Source of the DNA: Hydrogenothermaceae bacterium
GTDB lineage: Bacteria > Aquificota > Aquificia > Aquificales > Hydrogenothermaceae
Assembly: GCA_026984355.1 (NCBI GenBank)
Contig: JALSSG010000072.1
Span: forward strand, 1-17,727
Length of the DNA stretch: 17,727 bases
Reading direction: 5' to 3'
The stretch's first letter is position 1. Every line of letters starts with the position of its first letter. The notes beneath the pieces are model-generated. The model ran no database searches. It was not told the origin of the DNA and was given only the letters and a program-made list of their open reading frames with translations. Position numbers and translations under genes: made by a program. Shown here piece after piece: positions 14,066 through 17,727 of the stretch.

Positions 14066-14093
14066 TCTTACATTAAACTTTTAGGGGGATATA

Positions 14094-15635
14094 TTGAAAA
14101 AAGAACTTCAGCTTAAGCTTTTATTTATATTTGGGTTAATTAGTATATGCCTTTATTTTGTTTTTTCTAAACCTGTAAAGTTAGGTCTAGACTTACAGGG
14201 TGGGATGAGCATCGTTTTGCAAGTTGATATAGACCATGTTATTAAAAGGCAATACCAGCAATTAGCACAAGATATTGAAAAATTGTTAAAGGAAAATGGT
14301 ATAGATGTGTTAAATGCTGAAGTTAAAGGTAGTGAAAAATTAGTTATTACACTTTTAGATCCAACTAAAACAGATAAAGCAAAAAGTATAATTGAAGAAA
14401 AATATCCTAATGTTAATGTAGATATAGAAGATGGAACAATAGAAGTAAGATTTACTGAATGGGAATTAAAAAGATTAAAGAATTTTATTATGCAGCAAGC
14501 CCTTGAGACATTAAGAAATAGAATAGACGAATTTGGAACTTTATCTCCAAATATCGCTAGACTTGGTGAAAATAGAATTCTTGTAGAACTTCCGGGAGTT
14601 GTAGACCCAGAAAGAGCTAAAGCTATAATTGGGAAGACTGCACAACTTGAATTTAAAGAAGTTATAGATGTAGCTCTTTCTAAAGAGGAACTATTAAAAA
14701 GATACCCTGAAGGTTTACCTAAAGATACTGAGATATTAGAAGGTGTTCCTAAAAAGATAAATGGAAAACAAATAAAAGAATACTATCTAGTTAAAAAGGT
14801 TCCTATTGTTACAGGTGCAGACCTAAAGGACGCAAGAGCAACCGTTGACCAGGCTGGAAATCCAGCTGTTAATTTTGAGCTAACTTCAGAAGGTGCTGAA
14901 AAATTTGGTGAAGCTACAGCAAAATTAATAGGAAAAAGGATTGCCATTGTTCTGGATAAAAAGGTAATCTCTGCTCCTGTTGTAAGGTCGAGAATATCTG
15001 CAACTGGTCAAATTACAGGTGATTTTACTACAGAAGAAGCTAATGACCTTGCTGTAGTCCTCAGAGCAGGTGCATTACCAGCCCCGGTAAAAATACTAGA
15101 AGAGAGAGTAATTGGTCCTACTCTTGGAAAAGACTCTATAGAAAAAACATTAAAAGCTGGAATAGCTGCACTTATACTTGTAGGTATTTTTATGATATGG
15201 AGATATGCCATAGCAGGGTTCATATCTATTGTAGCTCTTTTAATAAATGGACTTTTACTGTGGGCAGCTATGGTTATTTTAGATGTAACGCTAACTTTAC
15301 CGGGTATAGCTGGAATAATTCTAAATATAGGTATGGCTGTAGATGCTAACGTAATCATATTTGAAAGGATAAGAGAAGAATTAAGAAATGGTAAAACTTT
15401 AAGAGTAGCCATAGATGAAGGCTTTAAAAGAGCATGGGATGCTATTTTTGATGCACAAATAACCACATTAATTGCTGCCTTTGTACTATTTCAGTTTGGA
15501 ACCGGTCCTTTAAAAGGATTTGCAGCTACATTATCTATAGGTACTGTAACATCTATATTTACTGCTCTATTTATAACAAAAGTATTCTTAGATATAGTAT
15601 TAGGCGGAAGAAAATATTTAAAATACGCATTTTAA
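14094..15635 (+). CDS. secD: Protein translocase subunit SecD
   Basis: SecD (513 residues) forms with SecF a proton-driven membrane complex that pulls preproteins through SecYEG. TM1 spans about residues 8-24, followed directly by the D1 motif LGLDLQGG (30-37). The large periplasmic P1 domain runs to about residue 340, then five membrane helices carry NIGMAVDANVIIFERIREEL (about 408-427) with the conserved Asp and Arg of the proton path. The start codon is TTG (14094-14096), 5 nt after AGGGGG; no ATG lies in a better place. secF follows after about 12 bp. No yajC is seen upstream. Confidence 0.97.
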   Translation: MKKELQLKLLFIFGLISICLYFVFSKPVKLGLDLQGGMSIVLQVDIDHVIKRQYQQLAQDIEKLLKENGIDVLNAEVKGSEKLVITLLDPTKTDKAKSIIEEKYPNVNVDIEDGTIEVRFTEWELKRLKNFIMQQALETLRNRIDEFGTLSPNIARLGENRILVELPGVVDPERAKAIIGKTAQLEFKEVIDVALSKEELLKRYPEGLPKDTEILEGVPKKINGKQIKEYYLVKKVPIVTGADLKDARATVDQAGNPAVNFELTSEGAEKFGEATAKLIGKRIAIVLDKKVISAPVVRSRISATGQITGDFTTEEANDLAVVLRAGALPAPVKILEERVIGPTLGKDSIEKTLKAGIAALILVGIFMIWRYAIAGFISIVALLINGLLLWAAMVILDVTLTLPGIAGIILNIGMAVDANVIIFERIREELRNGKTLRVAIDEGFKRAWDAIFDAQITTLIAAFVLFQFGTGPLKGFAATLSIGTVTSIFTALFITKVFLDIVLGGRKYLKYAF

Positions 15636-15647
15636 GGGAGAATGTTA

Positions 15648-16571
15648 ATGAGAAATTTTTTAAGTACACCTCCTAATGTAGACTTTTTAAAAATAAAAAA
15701 ATATGCTTATCTACTTTCTACAGTACTAGTGATTGGAAGTCTAATATTGATGTTTACTAAAGGATTTAATCTTGGCCTTGACTTTACAGGGGGAACTTCT
15801 ATTCAGGTTAAATTTAAAGAACCTGTAGATATTGGAGAAATCAGAAAACTTTTAAAAACTGTTCAGTTAGATGATGCATTAATCCAAGAAATAGGAACAG
15901 AAAAGTTAGAATACGAAATCAGAGTATCTGTGAAAAAGGGAAGTTCTTCTGAAATTGTTAAGAAGGTAAAGAAGGCTCTTGATGAAAAATTTAAAGGTAA
16001 ATATGAGATAAGAAAAATAGAATATATAGGGGCTCTTATAGGTGAAGAACTTAGAAAAGCAAGTATTTATTCTATAGTAGCTGTACTACTTGCTATACTT
16101 ATTTATGTGGGATATAGATTTGAACCTATATTTGCTATTGCTTCTGTTGTCCCTCTTTTTCACGATGCAATAATTACATTAGGAATATTTTCTTTACTTG
16201 GACTTGAAGTTAATCTATCTGTAATTGCAGCTATACTAACTGTTCTTGGTTATTCATTAAATGACACAATTATTATATTTGATAGAATCAGAGAAAATAT
16301 TAAATTAAGAGGAAAAAGAGATTTAGTTAATCTTATTAATAGAAGTATAAATGAAAATCTTTCAAGAACTATAATCACTTCAGGTACTACATTATTTTCT
16401 GTTTTAACTTTATATCTATTTGGCGGAGAATCATTAAAAGGTTTTTCTTTTGCTCTTTTAGTTGGAGTAATTGTTGGAACCTATTCATCTATATATGTAG
16501 CAGCACCACTGATTATAGAGCTTGAAAAACTTATCAAAGGAAAAACAAGGACAAAAACTGCAGAAGCTTAA
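15648..16571 (+). CDS. secF: Protein translocase subunit SecF
   Basis: SecF (307 residues) pairs with SecD in the RND-like SecDF motor. TM1 spans about 19-37 and is followed by the LGLDFTGGTS motif (42-51). A short periplasmic domain follows, then five helices including LGYSLNDTIIIFDRIRENI, the expected D-x4-D-R signature. I start at ATG 15648 because GGGAG (15636-15640) lies 7 nt upstream. The ATG at 15642 in the same frame would be 1 nt from the Shine-Dalgarno and adds only two residues. The stop codon overlaps that of the convergent rsmI in a shared TTAA. Confidence 0.96.
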   Translation: MRNFLSTPPNVDFLKIKKYAYLLSTVLVIGSLILMFTKGFNLGLDFTGGTSIQVKFKEPVDIGEIRKLLKTVQLDDALIQEIGTEKLEYEIRVSVKKGSSSEIVKKVKKALDEKFKGKYEIRKIEYIGALIGEELRKASIYSIVAVLLAILIYVGYRFEPIFAIASVVPLFHDAIITLGIFSLLGLEVNLSVIAAILTVLGYSLNDTIIIFDRIRENIKLRGKRDLVNLINRSINENLSRTIITSGTTLFSVLTLYLFGGESLKGFSFALLVGVIVGTYSSIYVAAPLIIELEKLIKGKTRTKTAEA

Positions 16572-17395
16572 TCTACATCATGTACTAATTTATATGCTTT
16601 ATTTCTTGGTAAGGAATAAGTTTCTATAAGAAGTTTAACTATTTGTTTATTTGTTAAGCCTTCTTTTTTCTTATTTTGTATAACTTCCTTAAGTTCTTCC
16701 TTAGAAGGTTCTTTCCTCTGGTATAAGGGATAACACAGAATAACAAACTCTCCTTTTATCAATTCTTTATTTTCTTTAAAAAAGTTATACACCTCAACAG
16801 ATGTTCCATAAATAAACTTTTCATGAATTTTTGTTATTTCTTTTGCAATGACTAATTGACTATCAGGTAAAAGTTCTGCAAATAAATTTAACGTATCTAA
16901 TAATCTATGGGGACTTTCGTAAGCAACAAATGTATAGCCTATAGATGCATAATTACTTATCTGCTGTTTTTTTTTGGTTTGCTTTGTACTTAAAAAACCT
17001 ACAAATAAAAATTTATCTGATGGAAGTCCTGAAGCAGAAAGGGCAGCCACTCCTGCAAAAGCACCTGGAATTGGTGAAACTTTAAATCCTCTTTCTATTG
17101 CTTTTTTTACAAGTCTATACCCTGGGTCTGAAATACATGGTGTTCCTGCATCACTTACGAGAGCTATATCCTCTTTTTCTAAAATTTTTACTAATCTCTC
17201 TGAAACAACATCTTCATTATGTTCATGGTACGAAATGAGTTTTTTGTTTCCTATTCCATAATAATTGAGTAGTTTTTTGGTTACTCTTGTATCCTCACAA
17301 GCTATTATATTTACAGATTTCAGCGTTTCTAAAGCTCTGAATGTTATATCCTTTAAATTTCCTATTGGAGTTGCAACAACGAAAAGTGTACCCAT
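16568..17395 (-). CDS. rsmI: 16S rRNA (cytidine1402-2'-O)-methyltransferase RsmI
   Basis: RsmI (275 residues) uses S-adenosylmethionine for 2'-O-methylation of C1402 in the 30S P site. It has the tetrapyrrole-methylase-like fold: ATPIGNL (8-14), CEDTR (33-37), VSDAGTPCISDPG (80-92), IPGAFA (109-114) and SGLPSDKFLFVGF (122-134). A C-terminal helical extension with LTNKQIVKLL follows. The start ATG is 17393-17395, only 4 bp after the upstream gene, with no clear Shine-Dalgarno, so it is likely translated by coupling. No terminator separates it from convergent secF. Confidence 0.96.
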   Translation of the reverse strand: MGTLFVVATPIGNLKDITFRALETLKSVNIIACEDTRVTKKLLNYYGIGNKKLISYHEHNEDVVSERLVKILEKEDIALVSDAGTPCISDPGYRLVKKAIERGFKVSPIPGAFAGVAALSASGLPSDKFLFVGFLSTKQTKKKQQISNYASIGYTFVAYESPHRLLDTLNLFAELLPDSQLVIAKEITKIHEKFIYGTSVEVYNFFKENKELIKGEFVILCYPLYQRKEPSKEELKEVIQNKKKEGLTNKQIVKLLIETYSLPRNKAYKLVHDVD

Positions 17396-17399
17396 TATA

Positions 17400-17727
17400 C
17401 TACTTAAATAAATGCCTTAAATCTCTTTCACCAACGAAACTATTTTTAGAATAAATTCCTACTTTTCCATCAGGCAGAGAAAGAATTGTTCTTCTATCTA
17501 AGGTTTTTAATGTCTTGACTTTTATTATTTTTGTAGAATTTGCTTCTAGATTTGCTTCTTTTAAACTCAATATAAGTTTATCTTTCGTATGTAAAAAGAT
17601 GTTAACACTATTAAGGTTTATATTTGTATGGTTTACTATCTTTATAAAAAAATCTAAACTTTTTTTATCCTGATTATATATGTATTCTGGTTTCCAGCTT
17701 ATATTTTCCAACTGGTAAGATATATCA
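17400..17727 (-). CDS. C-terminal part of a DUF4139-like protein (5' end outside window)
   Basis: The frame is open from its stop (TAG, 17400-17402) to the window edge, giving about 109 residues of the C-terminus. An in-frame TTG at 17709-17711 is not a credible start because the frame continues upstream (DISYQLEN). ENISWKPEYIYNQDKKSLDF followed by IVNHTNINLNSVNIFL resembles the strand pattern of DUF4139 proteins (SW.aeY...d....l.f...I.N.tg..f.n..l.l). It is a beta-rich, soluble-looking segment with no membrane helix. The function is unknown. It is followed by rsmI after 4 bp, so the two are probably co-transcribed. Confidence 0.6.
   Translation of the reverse strand, partial: DISYQLENISWKPEYIYNQDKKSLDFFIKIVNHTNINLNSVNIFLHTKDKLILSLKEANLEANSTKIIKVKTLKTLDRRTILSLPDGKVGIYSKNSFVGERDLRHLFK

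Noticed and set aside
15642..15647. ATG at 15642 as the secF start
   Set aside because: It is 1 nt from the Shine-Dalgarno GGGAG; ATG 15648 has a 7-nt spacing. The difference is two residues.
1..17727. CRISPR array, insertion sequence, prophage or integron
   Set aside because: No direct-repeat array, transposase, integrase or phage gene is visible; apart from the tuf codon anomaly, the region reads as core chromosome.

Overview
The window looks like chromosomal DNA from a low-GC, thermophilic, chemolithotrophic bacterium of the Aquificales type, most likely a Hydrogenothermaceae member such as Sulfurihydrogenibium. That placement is an inference. It rests on the very AT-rich and lysine/glutamate-rich coding, the periplasmic sulfite-oxidising pair next to c-type cytochromes, and the overall protein character. 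No phylogenetic test was possible here.

Positions 1-9770 (minus strand) are one dense translation superoperon read in the order tuf, rpsJ, rplC, rplD, rplW, rplB, rpsS, rplV, rpsC, rplP, rpmC, rpsQ | rplN, rplX, rplE, rpsN, rpsH, rplF, rplR, rpsE. This is the S10 operon followed by the first part of the spc operon. Neighbouring genes are separated by 0-21 bp or overlap, except for an 80-bp gap between rpsQ and rplN. That gap holds a near-consensus promoter exactly at the classical S10/spc boundary. Upstream of tuf (9821-10297, same strand) lie four tRNA genes, Thr(UGU)-Tyr(GUA)-Gly(UCC)-Thr(GGU). This is the tRNA order known from the E. coli tufB operon, here joined to a tuf that leads straight into rpsJ. 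A consensus promoter (10335-10363) drives the tRNAs, and a hairpin lies in the 161-bp spacer before the last tRNA.

Positions 10375-11753 (plus strand) carry a small operon with its own promoter: a YqiA-type alpha/beta-hydrolase, an atypical PrxQ-like peroxiredoxin and tatA. It ends in a 20-bp perfect palindrome shared with the convergent block. Positions 11799-13938 (minus strand) encode a Tat-exported molybdenum sulfite dehydrogenase (SorA-like), its small monohaem cytochrome (SorB-like), and a lipoprotein monohaem cytochrome c on a long charged tether. Together these form a plausible periplasmic sulfite-to-cytochrome electron route. Divergent from sorA, secD-secF (14094-16571, plus) encode the Sec motor subunits. 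The sorA/secD intergenic region contains two mirror-image copies of one -10-like motif. Convergent to secF is rsmI (16S rRNA methyltransferase), whose stop codon overlaps the secF stop in a shared TTAA. The window ends in the 3' part of a DUF4139-like protein.

The most striking signal is inside tuf. About 377 codons use almost only A-ending four-fold codons (Val GTA, Ile ATA, Thr ACA), while the last 19 codons switch abruptly to GTT/ATT/ACT like the neighbouring ribosomal genes. This suggests a recombination or gene-conversion junction. I did not find a clearly new defence or mobile system; there is no CRISPR array, IS element or phage gene here.
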